From the NCBI RefSeq assembly GCF_026230105.1, contig NC_079474.1, positions 34,424,294 to 34,488,293 on the forward strand: a DNA stretch of 64,000 nucleotides, read 5' to 3'. Under the pieces are notes generated by a model that made no database searches, had not been told where the DNA came from, and worked only from the letters and a program-made list of their open reading frames with translations. The position numbers and the translations under genes are program-made. The stretch comes from Diorhabda sublineata. Lineage: Eukaryota; Arthropoda; Insecta; Coleoptera; Chrysomelidae. Shown one piece after another: positions 51,466-60,990 of this stretch. How positions within the stretch are numbered: the stretch's first letter is position 1; each line of letters starts with the position of its first letter.

Positions 51466-52335
51466 AGTTTCTTCAGATCTATCAAGAGGATCTGATTGAC
51501 CAGTAATCGTATCCAAATGGATGATAGTAAAACTTTATCATGACATCATGAAATAGCTTCGACAAATTTACTCAAAAACTTTAGAAAATTATCTTAAGAA
51601 GATCTGTAGTCCATGGATAACCACCAAGAAATGGTTAAACCACAATAAGTTTCCATGAAACTACAAACAATGTAAGAAGATGTTGAAAGAAAATATGGTC
51701 ATTAATTAAAGAAATATCGTCGGAAATATGCAATGAAGACTGAATGTTATTTCCAAAGAAGATAAAATCTAATTCTCATAATCCCGCAATAAAAATCATG
51801 TAGATTGAATTCAGTACTGTGAGGTGGTCACTACGTCCTGTCTAACAATGGAGGAAAATGTTCAACAGACCCAACAATCTTCCCCAAAGACTTTCTTTAA
51901 TAAAAACAGATTTTAGAGATATTTCGTTTCTATCTAAAATCAGTTGGTACCCATTTTATGTCTCTGCACTATTGCCTCCATTAATCTGCTATTATCTTAC
52001 TTGTTAAGTACAATTTACATCATAACAAAATGATGATGACAGTTTAGGAAGCTTCTTGTTGATTTCGTTATTCAAAATGATGATAATGATCTGATTGCTA
52101 CGAAGCAATGAAAATGATGAAGACCAAAGAAACAGGCACTCGATTAGAGAGAGGATCCAAAAGGTGCGATATATTTGGTCCACCAAAGAGTCAGAACGCC
52201 GCAGCAGGGTTGCAGAAAGAAACTTTGTCATACTTTTGATATGTGCTAAGGGAACTGCCCGAAAACCACGGTTTCGAAGTATGTATTTCCTTGTTTTTGT
52301 CTACAAATTGTAAGAATTTTTTGATAATAAAGAAT
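51466..52335. other. AT-rich DNA, no gene seen
   Basis: Purine-rich sequence with short open frames on both strands (52004-52313). Some of it may be decayed LINE sequence leading into the relic to the right, but I cannot show this. Confidence 0.35.
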
Positions 52336-52338
52336 TTC

Positions 52339-52620
52339 TCTTTGACATACGCCTGTGAAACTTGGATAATGACGAATAAAACTAAACAGAAAACGGATAT
52401 CTGGGAAACAAAAATATTAAGAAGAATTTTTGGAGGAAAGCAGACAGAATTGGGATGGGAGGAAAGATCAAACCAAGAAATTGGTTAAGTCACTTAGAAC
52501 GAATGGACGAAAACTTTAAAGGGGTTGCATGGAAGATACCAGAGGACAAGAGGAGAAGAGTTAGACCAAAAAACGGTGGAAGAAGACCTTATAGAAAGAA
52601 AAAACAATAGAACGAAAGAA
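52339..52620 (+). pseudogene. LINE reverse-transcriptase C-terminal relic
   Basis: The + strand reads LTYACETWIMTNKTKQKTDI then WETKILRRIFGGK, the (L/M)xYxxETWxxTxxxxxxLxxxxxKxLRRIxG block at the end of LINE reverse transcriptases. After a frameshift near 52470 comes RNWLSHLERMDENFKGVAWK and PEDKRRR, the WLGHxxRMxxxRxxKxxxxxxxxGKRxRGRP C-terminal tail. This is a 5'-truncated, frameshifted copy. It lies on the same strand as the relic at 42.65-43.39 kb but overlaps it in coverage, so the two are separate insertions. Confidence 0.78.
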
Positions 52621-52624
52621 GTGG

Positions 52625-52955
52625 AGAGAAATTACAAGACTATGGACCTTAATAGCGTCATCTATTGTTAAAATTATGAACATATCGATTGTCGCTTTAT
52701 GGTGTCCAAATACCATAGTATGTGTCGTAGTTATTGCACAATTTATTATTGTAAACAATTAATCTAACTCCACCCGTAACATATACATTAAAATTTCCAA
52801 AATAAAAAACAAAATTATTATATATTAATTAAGTTTGGAATAATTATTTTCTGCGGATAACGCTGTTTCTAAAAAAAAAACTGAATGCTCCAGCGCTACC
52901 TTCAGTAACATCAAGATACTAGTAATTCCAGCAACTTGATATATATTTTCAACTT
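52625..52955. other. AT-rich DNA, no gene seen
   Basis: No feature is supported. Confidence 0.4.
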
Positions 52956-52959
52956 TTGA

Positions 52960-53275
52960 GGTAATAGCGGATAACTGAGCGGCTGAGTAGTGCTTTGTAC
53001 GTCCGTTTCTTGAAAGGCTACGTATACAACGACGTAGTCACGATGTATTCGACTCTGTTAGCTACGCCGTTGCTGCGGGATGATTGTGGCAGTATGCTAT
53101 TCTCTGCAAGGAGACCGACCGTCCCTTAAACGGTGAGACATGTGATCTAGATCACGTGTTCTCATGCCTTCGGATTCATTACAATGACAACGATTAACAG
53201 GAAACTTTCATACTCCTATCGCTCACGCCCTCTCGCGGGCGCCAATCACACCTATCACTAATTATTGGGACACAG
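52960..53275. promoter_or_regulatory. CpG-dense island, role unknown
   Basis: About 300 bp with two dozen or so CpG dinucleotides, from GATAACTGAGCGGCTGAGTA to CTCTCGCGGGCGCC, in otherwise very AT-rich, CpG-poor DNA. It contains a 14-bp perfect palindrome, GTGATCTAGATCAC (53142-53155), inside a nearly perfect 22-bp one. No long frame is open. It could be a promoter/first exon, part of the headcase 3' UTR, or a transposon fragment. Confidence 0.3.
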
Positions 53276-54175
53276 CAATTTTTATGTTATACTTGTTTAC
53301 TTACATTAATTATTATAAAGTAGGTTTCGTAAAAAAAACAACACAAAAAGTGCAAATTCTAACATTAGACATCTACAAAGACGAAAGGTTCAATTACCTT
53401 TTATCGATTGCTTTTTTTTCTTAATTTCTTCGTCGCGTAGACAAAATTCTGTGTCGATCATTTGAATTAAACTTAAAAATTATAACGTTTATCATCACAA
53501 TCTTCAATTTCTTTTTTTAAAAGACTAAAGTTTGAAATAGAAATTCACTAGAAACTAACAAACATATACATTAAACTAATAACAAAACGTTTCTATATAG
53601 TACAGATATCTAAGGGTTAGGTACCGAGCACCTTTCACCCTAAAAATAAATGCGATAAAAAAACGTTCAAGGTCAAGTCCAGGATGCTAAAATTTTAAAT
53701 TAAAACGTGATTTCCTGCAAAATAATATATATTCTTTTGAATTAAAATTTTTTAAACGGCGAAATTAAAATTTTATTTAACAATTCTAAACTGTCATAAT
53801 CAATGGTCGACTCATTTTTATAAATTTGTATTTTTGTCAAACTATCATTGAAGTGATCATCACACCAAAAATATTAGATTTTCTTGACTTTAAATTACTT
53901 TAATATGAGAATAGAGCAGATGCTCTATAACTAACTATAATTATTATTTACTTAGCTCGGATCTATGTCGTTAAACATCTTGTGAAACGTTTCCATTTAT
54001 TTGTTAGGTTAGGTTTACTTTATTTAAAGTTAGGTTATCTCAATAGTACGACTAATTTAATAATTAATAAAACCGGAAGTACCTGAACACGTCATGTATT
54101 TTATGATTCTAAACCCAACAGATTTTAAAATATATGTTATTAAACACCAGATTTTTCTACTAAACACTCTTTGCG
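53276..54175. other. AT-rich DNA, possible headcase 3' region
   Basis: No coding sequence. TTAGGTTAGGTTTACTTTATT (in pieces near 54003-54022) contains, on the minus strand, an AATAAA hexamer that could serve as a poly(A) signal, but such hexamers are frequent in this AT-rich DNA. TTAGGTTAGG is a telomere-like motif. Confidence 0.3.
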
Positions 54176-54179
54176 ACAA

Positions 54180-54350
54180 ATACCGAACGCGAGACTGTAC
54201 AGTGTAGCCTCGCTTCGATATGTCTCGGGTTGTTTCGGCCGTTCTCGCTTCCGTGTCAGCTTTTCCGAGTCGTAAGGTTTCGGCATGTCTCGTGAGGGAT
54301 CCGAGATCATGTACAATCTCCCGCACTTCAGTGTTCAGGTAGCAGCCATA
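54180..54350. promoter_or_regulatory. CpG-dense island with TCTCG motifs
   Basis: About 170 bp rich in CpG with repeated TCTCG/TTTCGG words, open on both strands (minus frame 54057-54326 includes VREIVHDLGSLTRHAETLRL; the + frame includes a Ser/Val-rich peptide). I recognise neither peptide. It lies about 570 bp downstream of the second headcase stop on the minus strand and could be 3' UTR, a promoter or a retroelement piece. Confidence 0.3.
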
Positions 54351-54923
54351 CGGGGCACACGTATTATTACCATGTTATAGTAATAAATTAAATACGTGGA
54401 ACAGTGAATGTGTAAATTTTTAAAAGATAAAAAACATTATTAACACTTGGGTTAGAATATTACCTGTGGATCAGGTTAGAAAAAGAAGAATTATTTAATG
54501 GAAACGTACAAAGGTTAACTATGATATTTTGGGACACAATGGGTATTTATGGTAAGAAAGATGCTACGGAAATTTACTGATCTAAACCCATGTGACTATT
54601 TTTTTTAAATTATATCAAGGAAGAAACACGTTCAACATTGATAGTTTTAAATACAAATTTTTAAAAATAGGTCTTTATATCAAATTACAAAGAAAAAATT
54701 GAAGTTAATTGTAATTCAATATGAAAAAACATCAACTTAATGGGGATTTTTGATCAGTTTTGATTATTAAGAACTGATTAATACCGATAATCGGCATCTA
54801 TATATAAATTAGACACATAATTAATCACAAAAAATCGAAAAAAATTATACTACAACACCTTGAACCTAAACTCAAACTGTAAAAAATGCAACAACATAAC
54901 AAAGGAAACTAAACGGTGGAGGT
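54351..54923 (-). other. Sequence just 3' of headcase coding region
   Basis: Base composition becomes AT-rich immediately past the second in-frame stop (54924), marking the end of protein-like sequence. It is the presumed 3' UTR on the minus strand. No definite poly(A) site can be chosen. Confidence 0.35.
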
Positions 54924-55079
54924 CTACCGAGCTCTGGTGAGCTGCAATCGGCAAAACTCGTCGAGTCGTAATCCGGCCAATTCGCGCCACAACAATCCGA
55001 GATCTAAATCCATGGGATTAGGATCTGGAGGTGTTGGTGGCGTCGGTGGGTCCTTGGTAACGACTCGGGGGGCCACGTG
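54924..55079 (-). CDS. hdc: Possible headcase readthrough extension
   Basis: In frame with headcase exon C, directly after its TAG, 51 further codons stay open to a second TAG at 54926-54924. The stretch is about 57% G+C by hand count (89 of 156), like the upstream coding exon and unlike the AT-rich DNA after the second stop. The peptide has a Pro-rich part (KDPPTPPTPPDPNP) followed by an amphipathic, Leu-rich part (DLDLGLLWRELAGLRLDEFC). The first stop is TAG followed by C, a context often leaky in insects. Drosophila headcase is known to make a longer protein by readthrough of an internal stop, although there the stop is UAA and the extension is far longer. Translation here is an inference; an ordinary 3' UTR is the alternative. 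Confidence 0.5.
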   Translation of the reverse strand, partial: HVAPRVVTKDPPTPPTPPDPNPMDLDLGLLWRELAGLRLDEFCRLQLTRAR

Positions 55080-55256
55080 CTATGGCCACATCATCTGTAA
55101 CGACCGCGATAGTTGACGGGCGTAACAGAAACCGAGAGGTTTCACGAAATGAGTGTCTAAAGTACGACAGTGCGGACATGGTACCATGTGACTGTAATCG
55201 CTGAAGAAATTCAGTCGTTGCGTCGGATGAAGTACCGGTTTATAACAGGAATTGCA
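55080..55256 (-). CDS. hdc: Headcase, exon C (to first stop)
   Basis: Third visible exon. It begins after TTTATTTTAG (AG at 55258-55257) in phase 0 and runs 58 codons to TAG at 55082-55080. It continues the Cys-rich Headcase/HECA domain: CNSC at its start, then LNFFSDYSHMVPCPHCR and THFVKPLGFCYARQ. Two CxxC pairs here probably bind zinc together with pairs in the preceding exons. The intron before it is 68 bp (55257-55324; donor GTACAATA). Headcase is a cytoplasmic protein that in Drosophila represses adult progenitor proliferation and tracheal branching; the human homologue is HECA. Confidence 0.93.
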   Translation of the reverse strand, partial: CNSCYKPVLHPTQRLNFFSDYSHMVPCPHCRTLDTHFVKPLGFCYARQLSRSLQMMWP

Positions 55257-55324
55257 CTAAAATAAAACAAAAAAAAAGGAATTTTAGAAAATAATTAATC
55301 GTTTGGAAATAATCGTTATTGTAC

Positions 55325-55510
55325 CTTTATTCTCTCGGTGCAACACGGCATGGCGGCGAATATATCGTAAGAATACATGGTTCCGAGTACCAGCGATGAT
55401 CCGTCCCATTTCTGATTACAGAATCTGCATATGATGGCGCGACCATTTACGCCTTCCAAACAACCCATACAGACTACGGTGAGAAATTGGGTACGTCCCT
55501 CTACTTTCAC
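55325..55510 (-). CDS. hdc: Headcase, exon B
   Basis: A 186-nt, 62-codon, phase-0 exon between acceptor TTAATTTCAG and donor AAG|GTAC. It encodes the most conserved part of Headcase/HECA: TQFLTVVCMGCLEGVNGR, IICRFCNQKWDGSS, LVLGTMYSYDIFAAMPCC. Cysteines are arranged as CMGC, CRFC and a CC pair, consistent with a zinc-binding fold. The intron separating it from exon A is only 60 bp (55511-55570). Both short introns have canonical GT-AG ends. The identification rests on the WDGSSLVLGTMYSYDIF core, which I recognise with confidence as Headcase. Confidence 0.95.
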
Positions 55511-55570
55511 CTGAAATTAAATTTTTAAATTGGAAAAAAATGATATATTTTTTGAAAAATTTATTTTTAC

Positions 55571-55759
55571 CTCGATGCAACTTTTGGCGTGTTGACGCGG
55601 ACTTAAAAAGAAAGTTCCGTCCACTAATGGATATCTATCGAAAACCAGAAGCTGTTCTTCGCACAAAACGCAATGAACCTTTGAACGACCTTGAGATGCT
55701 AGCGTGGACAAGATGAAGCAGCGGGTATCGTCGTTGCCATGATTACCTTCGTCTTCGGT
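55571..55759 (-). CDS. hdc: Headcase, exon A (5'-most visible exon)
   Basis: A 189-nt, 63-codon exon in phase 0. The acceptor is TTTTTTGTTACAG (AG at 55761-55760) and the donor GAG|GTAAAAAT. It encodes TEDEGNHGNDDTRCFILSTL, then VHCVLCEEQLLVFDRYPLVD and SPRQHAKSCIE, the start of the Cys-rich middle domain of Headcase. There is no start codon; the N-terminal exons must lie upstream on the minus strand, beyond the 144-bp array, and none is visible up to position 64000. A tandem array begins only about 35 bp upstream of the acceptor, so the branch point and pyrimidine tract lie in a very short unique stretch or in repeat DNA. Confidence 0.93.
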
Positions 55760-55794
55760 CTGTAACAAAAAACAAAATTATTTATCCGGTGAAA

Positions 55795-58700
55795 TTAATA
55801 TAGAAATTTGATTAGAGGAAACCTAAAATCGAAATTTGGTTACAAAAACATCTCAAAACAGCAACTCGCTTCGATTTTCGATGATGAAGCACCTCGAGCA
55901 ATCATGTTTTTCTAATTTAATCGTTCAAATCATGCGAATTAATGTGGAAGTTGGATTAGAAGAAACCTACAATCGAAATTTGGCTACAAAAACATATCAA
56001 AACAGCAACTCGCTTCGATTTTCGATGATGAAGCACCTCGAGCAATCATGTTTTTCTAATTTAATCGTTCAAATCATGCGAATTAATGTAGAAATTTGAT
56101 TAGAGGAAACCTAAAATCGAAATTTGGCTACAAAAACATCTCAAAACAGCAACTCGCTTCGATTTTTGGTGATGAAGCACCTAGAGCAATCATGTTTGTC
56201 TAATTTAATCGTTCAGATCATGCGAATTAATGTAGAAATTTGATTAGAGGAAACCTAAAATCGAAATTTGGTTACAAAAACATATCAAAACAGCAACATG
56301 CTTCGATTTTCGATGATGAAGCACCTAGAGCAATCATGTTTTTCTAATTTAATCGTTCAGATCATGCGAATTAATGTAGAAATTTGATTAGAGGAAACCT
56401 AAAATCGAAATTTGGCTACAAAAACATATCAAAACAGCAACACGCTTCGATTTTTGGTGATGAAGCACCTAGAGCAATCATATTTTTCTAATTTAATCGT
56501 TTAGATTATGCGAATTAATGTAGAAATTTGATTAGAGGAAACCTAAAATCGAAATTTGGCTACAAAAACATCTCAAAACAGCAACTCGCTTCGATTTTCG
56601 ATGATGAAGCACCTAGAGCAATCATGTTTTTCTTATTTAATCGTTCAGATCATGCGAATTAATGTAGAAATTTGATTAGAAGAAACCTACAATCGAAATT
56701 TGGCTACAAAAACATATCAAAACAGCAACACGCTTCGATTTTTGGTGATGAAGCACCTAGAGCAATCATGTTTGTCTAATTTAATCGTTCAGATCATGCG
56801 AATTAATGTAGAAATTTGATTAGAGGAAACCTAAAATCGAAATTTGGCTACAAAAACATCTCAAAACAGCAACTCGCTTCGATTTTTGATGATGAAGCAC
56901 CTCGAGCAATCATGTTTTTCTAATTTAATCGTTCAGATCATGCGAATTAATGTAGAAATTTGATTAGAGGAAACCTAAAATCGAAATTTGGCTACAAAAA
57001 CATCTCAAAACAGCAACTCGCTTCGATTTTTGATGATGAAGCACCTCGAGCAATCATGTTTTTCTAATTTAATCGTTCAGATCATGCGAATTAATGTAGA
57101 AATTTGATTAGAGGAAACCTAAAATCGAAATTTGGCTACAAAAACATCTCAAAACAGCAACTCGCTTCGATTTTTGATGATGAAGCACCTCGAGCAATCA
57201 TGTTTTTCTAATTTAATCGTTCAGATCATGCGAATTAATGTAGAAGTTGGATTAGAGGAAACCTAAAATCGAAATTTGGCTACAAAAACATCTCAAAACA
57301 GCAACTCGCTTCGATTTTTGATGATGAAGCACCTCGAGCAATCATGTTTTTCTAATTTAATCGTTCAGATCATGCGAATTAATGTAGAAATTTGATTAGA
57401 GGAAACCTAAAATCGAAATTTGGCTACAAAAACATCTCAAAACAGCAACTCGCTTCGATTTTTGATGATGAAGCACCTAGAGCCATCATGTTTTTCTAAT
57501 TTAATCGTTCAAATCATGCGAATTAATGTAGAAGTTGGATTAGAGGAAACCTAAAATCGAAATTTGGCTACAAAAACATCTCAAAACAGCAACTCGCTTC
57601 GATTTTTGATGATGAAGCACCTCGAGCAATCATGTTTTTCTAATTTAATCGTTCAGATCATGCGAATTAATGTAGAAATTTGATTAGAGGAAACCTAAAA
57701 TCGAAATTTGGCTACAAAAACATCTCAAAACAGCAACTCGCTTCGATTTTTGATGATGAAGCACCTCGAGCAATCATGTTTTTCTAATTTAATCGTTCAG
57801 ATCATGCGAATTAATGTAGAAGTTGGATTAGAAGAAACCTACAATCGAAATTTGGCTACAAAAACATATGAAAACAGCAACACGCTTCGATTTTTGGTGA
57901 TGAAGCACCTAGAGCAATCATGTTTTTCTAATTTAATCGTTTAGATTATGCGAATTAATGTAGAAATTTGATTAGAGGAAACCTAAAATCGAAATTTGGC
58001 TACAAAAACATCTCAAAACAGCAACTCGCTTCGATTTTTGATGATGAAGCACCTAGAGCCATCATGTTTTTCTAATTTAATCGTTCAAATCATGCGAATT
58101 AATGTAGAAGTTGGATTAGAGGAAACCTAAAATCGAAATTTGGCTACAAAAACATCTCAAAACAGCAACTCGCTTCGATTTTTGATGATGAAGCACCTCG
58201 AGCAATCATGTTTTTCTAATTTAATCGTTCAGATCATGCGAATTAATGTAGAAATTTGATTAGAGGAAACCTAAAATCGAAATTTGGCTACAAAAACATC
58301 TCAAAACAGCAACTCGCTTCGATTTTTGATGATGAAGCACCTCGAGCAATCATGTTTTTCTAATTTAATCGTTCAGATCATGCGAATTAATGTAGAAATT
58401 TGATTAGAGGAAACCTAAAATCGAAATTTGGCTACAAAAACATCTCAAAACAGCAACTCGCTTCGATTTTTGATGATGAAGCACCTCGAGCAATCATGTT
58501 TTTCTAATTTAATCGTTCAGATCATGCGAATTAATGTAGAAGTTGGATTAGAAGAAACCTACAATCGAAATTTGGCTACAAAAACATATGAAAACAGCAA
58601 CACGCTTCGATTTTTGGTGATGAAGCACCTAGAGCAATCATGTTTTTCTAATTTAATCGTTCAGATCATGCGAATTAATGTAGAAATTTGATTAGAGGAA

Positions 58701-59090
58701 ACCTAAAATCGAAATTTGGCTACAAAAACATCTCAAAACAGCAACTCGCTTCGATTTTTGATGATGAAGCACCTCGAGCAATCATGTTTTTCTAATTTAA
58801 TCCTTCAGATTATGCGAATTAATGTAGAAATTTGATTAGAGGAAACCTAAAATCGAAATTTGGTTACAAAAACATCTCAAAACAGCAACTCGCTTCGATT
58901 TTTGATGATGAAGCACCTAGAGCAATCATGTTTTTCTAATTTTATCGTTCAGATTATGCGAATTAATGTAGAAATTTGATTAGAGGATACCTAAAATCAA
59001 AATTTGGCTACAAAAACATCTCAAAACAGCAACTCGCCTCGATTTTGATGATGAAGCACCTCGAGCAACCTTGTTTTTCTATTTCAATCG
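55795..59090. repeat. 144-bp satellite array, about 23 copies, mariner-derived
   Basis: The marker ATTAGAGGAAACCTAAAATC recurs every 144 bp (55811, 55955, 56099 and so on). About 85 bp of each unit (CAAAACAGCAACTCGCTTCG, GATGATGAAGCACCTCGAGC, TTTTTCTAATTTAATCGT) matches the mariner transposase fragment that continues unamplified at 59030-59160: read in the transposase frame, a unit gives QQLASIFDDEAPRA. The remaining 59 bp is unrelated. The open frames of 78-87 codons inside are by-products of a unit divisible by three. It lies in the intron upstream of headcase exon A. Confidence 0.95.
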
Positions 59091-59160
59091 TGGTTGCACT
59101 TCGCTACAGGATCAATTTCGTGAAGGTCGTCAAAAATTTGTTTGCATTGAGTATCACATA
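59030..59160 (+). pseudogene. Mariner transposase N-terminal relic, array source
   Basis: From about 59038 the + strand reads in one frame LDFDDEAPRATLFFYFNRGC then TSLQDQFREGRQKFV, corresponding to the SETMAR-type mariner block FGDEAPSxxTVxRWxxxFxxGRTSLxDxxREGRPKSV. Up to 59091 it is shared with the 144-bp satellite unit; after that it is unique. Frame and spacing are intact for about 40 codons, then lost. It is the edge of an inserted element, otherwise decayed. Confidence 0.82.
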
Positions 59161-59164
59161 ATTT

Positions 59165-60690
59165 GACAATGGTTCAAAAATGGTCGAGTTGTTTACCAGA
59201 AGAATCAGGAGACACAGTCTTTGTTTAGTATCCAAGGTCAACGTTTCCTGACACACTGGAGAATCGGTCAAATCACATATTTTGGAGGTACCTCAATCGT
59301 AACGAAAAATACCTTAAATCTTTGTTTTTATTTGTCTATTTCAAAATATTTTTCTGTGTCCTCTGGATCAATTCTGAAGGAACAACTACAGTTATCAAAA
59401 ATGAACTACATCTTTTCAATCGCCTCGATGGGTTTATTCGTGGTCATCAGCATCCTTTACTCTTCTGAGTAACGTCTCTTCATCTACAATTGACTCTGGC
59501 TAACTGACTGACCTCTGACTCATTCTGTAATGTTTGAAGCATGAAGAGTATGCATGACCAGGAGATTTAAAGATGTTGGGCATGCAATATGCATTATATT
59601 CAATTTATGATAATTTTTTTCAGAATGTCTCCTTATAGCGAACGTTTTTCTTGGCATGAACATGAATTATGTATATTTGCAGGTTTATCTTTATTGTTTT
59701 TTATAAATAAAAATGAACATAAAATTTGCGTCATTACACATTTTTTTTAATTAGACATATTAGACAAATTAAATAAAATCAACGCTACAGCACTCAGACT
59801 CAAAAATCAGTATAATATACTACAAATGAGTCTCTACATTCTTGAATAAATCTGCTATGAAAATTTAAACAGAAAAAGGATGTAAAAACACATCCATAGT
59901 CTGAAAACTTTCTAATTACCTTAAGGTAACATCACAGACGTTGTTTTTATTATGTTGAAACAACAAACGAAAATAGAAATAAAGCTAATGCAAAGTCGAC
60001 TAAATAAATTTCAATAAATGAGAAATTTTTAATGTTTATGTACCTAATTAAGAGTATAAGTACAAAAAAAAATAAATATTCGTAACCTTTGGATCATTTA
60101 ACGTAAATTTCTTTTAGTACTTTTTTTTCTACCTCGTAAAATAACCGTTAGGAGTGAGTGGGGAATTTACAACATAACGAAATAGTTCAAGATCAAACAA
60201 ATTGAATAAATAATTTAAAAAACTACATATAGGAAAACTGTCAGTGATTCTTGTGTTGATACTAAAATTTTCTCGATATAAATCAAGGATTTTTTTATGT
60301 TTTTGAAGCTTACAGATCGCATCAATTCCGAGATTAAAATAAAAATATCTTTTGGCCTCTGTCCACCCTGTTAGCTTTCAATAATCTAATACCTTGATAT
60401 ATCGCCCGAGCTTTGGAGTTTTCTATTCAAATATCCAGATATTTATCCTTTTTTTTACAATGGAACCAGTCAAACTGGAAAAATCTATTTACATAATAAA
60501 GACATAGGACAAGGGTCGTCTCGAAGTTGATCGAACAATAAAAATAAATTTGAATTAATTTTTTTTATAGATTCAATGTAGTTGTATTTGATTTTTGAGT
60601 CGATTTTTATTCTTTTATTCATTAACTGTTTGTTAATGTCAATTTTCATCATCTTTATAGTTATTCAAATCAAAACTTCTGGAAACTTGT
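59165..60690. other. Presumed headcase intron, AT-rich
   Basis: An 83-codon open frame at 59221-59472 (TTG start) has no recognised domain. Nothing else is supported. Confidence 0.4.
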
Positions 60691-60990
60691 CATTTTAGAC
60701 ACTTTTCTATTCGAGGAATTCATCTTAGACACTTTGTATTAGACGTATCTGTCAATTCTAGACACTTCTTATTAGGGGTGTCTATGCTAGACATTCTTTC
60801 TTTGTATGAGTTCAATTTAAGCAATCTCAATCGTGTAGATTTGTGCTAAGCACTTTTTATGATTGTGTGAATTCGTTTTAGGTTTATCATGTCATTCTAG
60901 ACATTTTTCTATTTGAGGAATTCAACTTAAACACTTTTTATTAGACGTATCTGTCAATTCTACACACTTTTTATTGAGGGGTGTCTATTC
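60691..60990. repeat. Diverged older repeats preceding the 60-bp array
   Basis: CATTTTAGACACTTTTCTAT (60691) recurs as CATTCTAGACATTTTTCTAT (60893), and AGACGTATCTGTCAATTCTA recurs with the same shift of about 202 bp. TAGACAC occurs throughout. This older, diverged duplication contains the ancestral form of the 60-bp unit. Confidence 0.85.

Noticed and set aside
55836..58691. Small repeat proteins of 78-87 residues in the 144-bp array
   Set aside because: By-products of a unit divisible by three; the real ancestral frame is that of a mariner transposase and is different.
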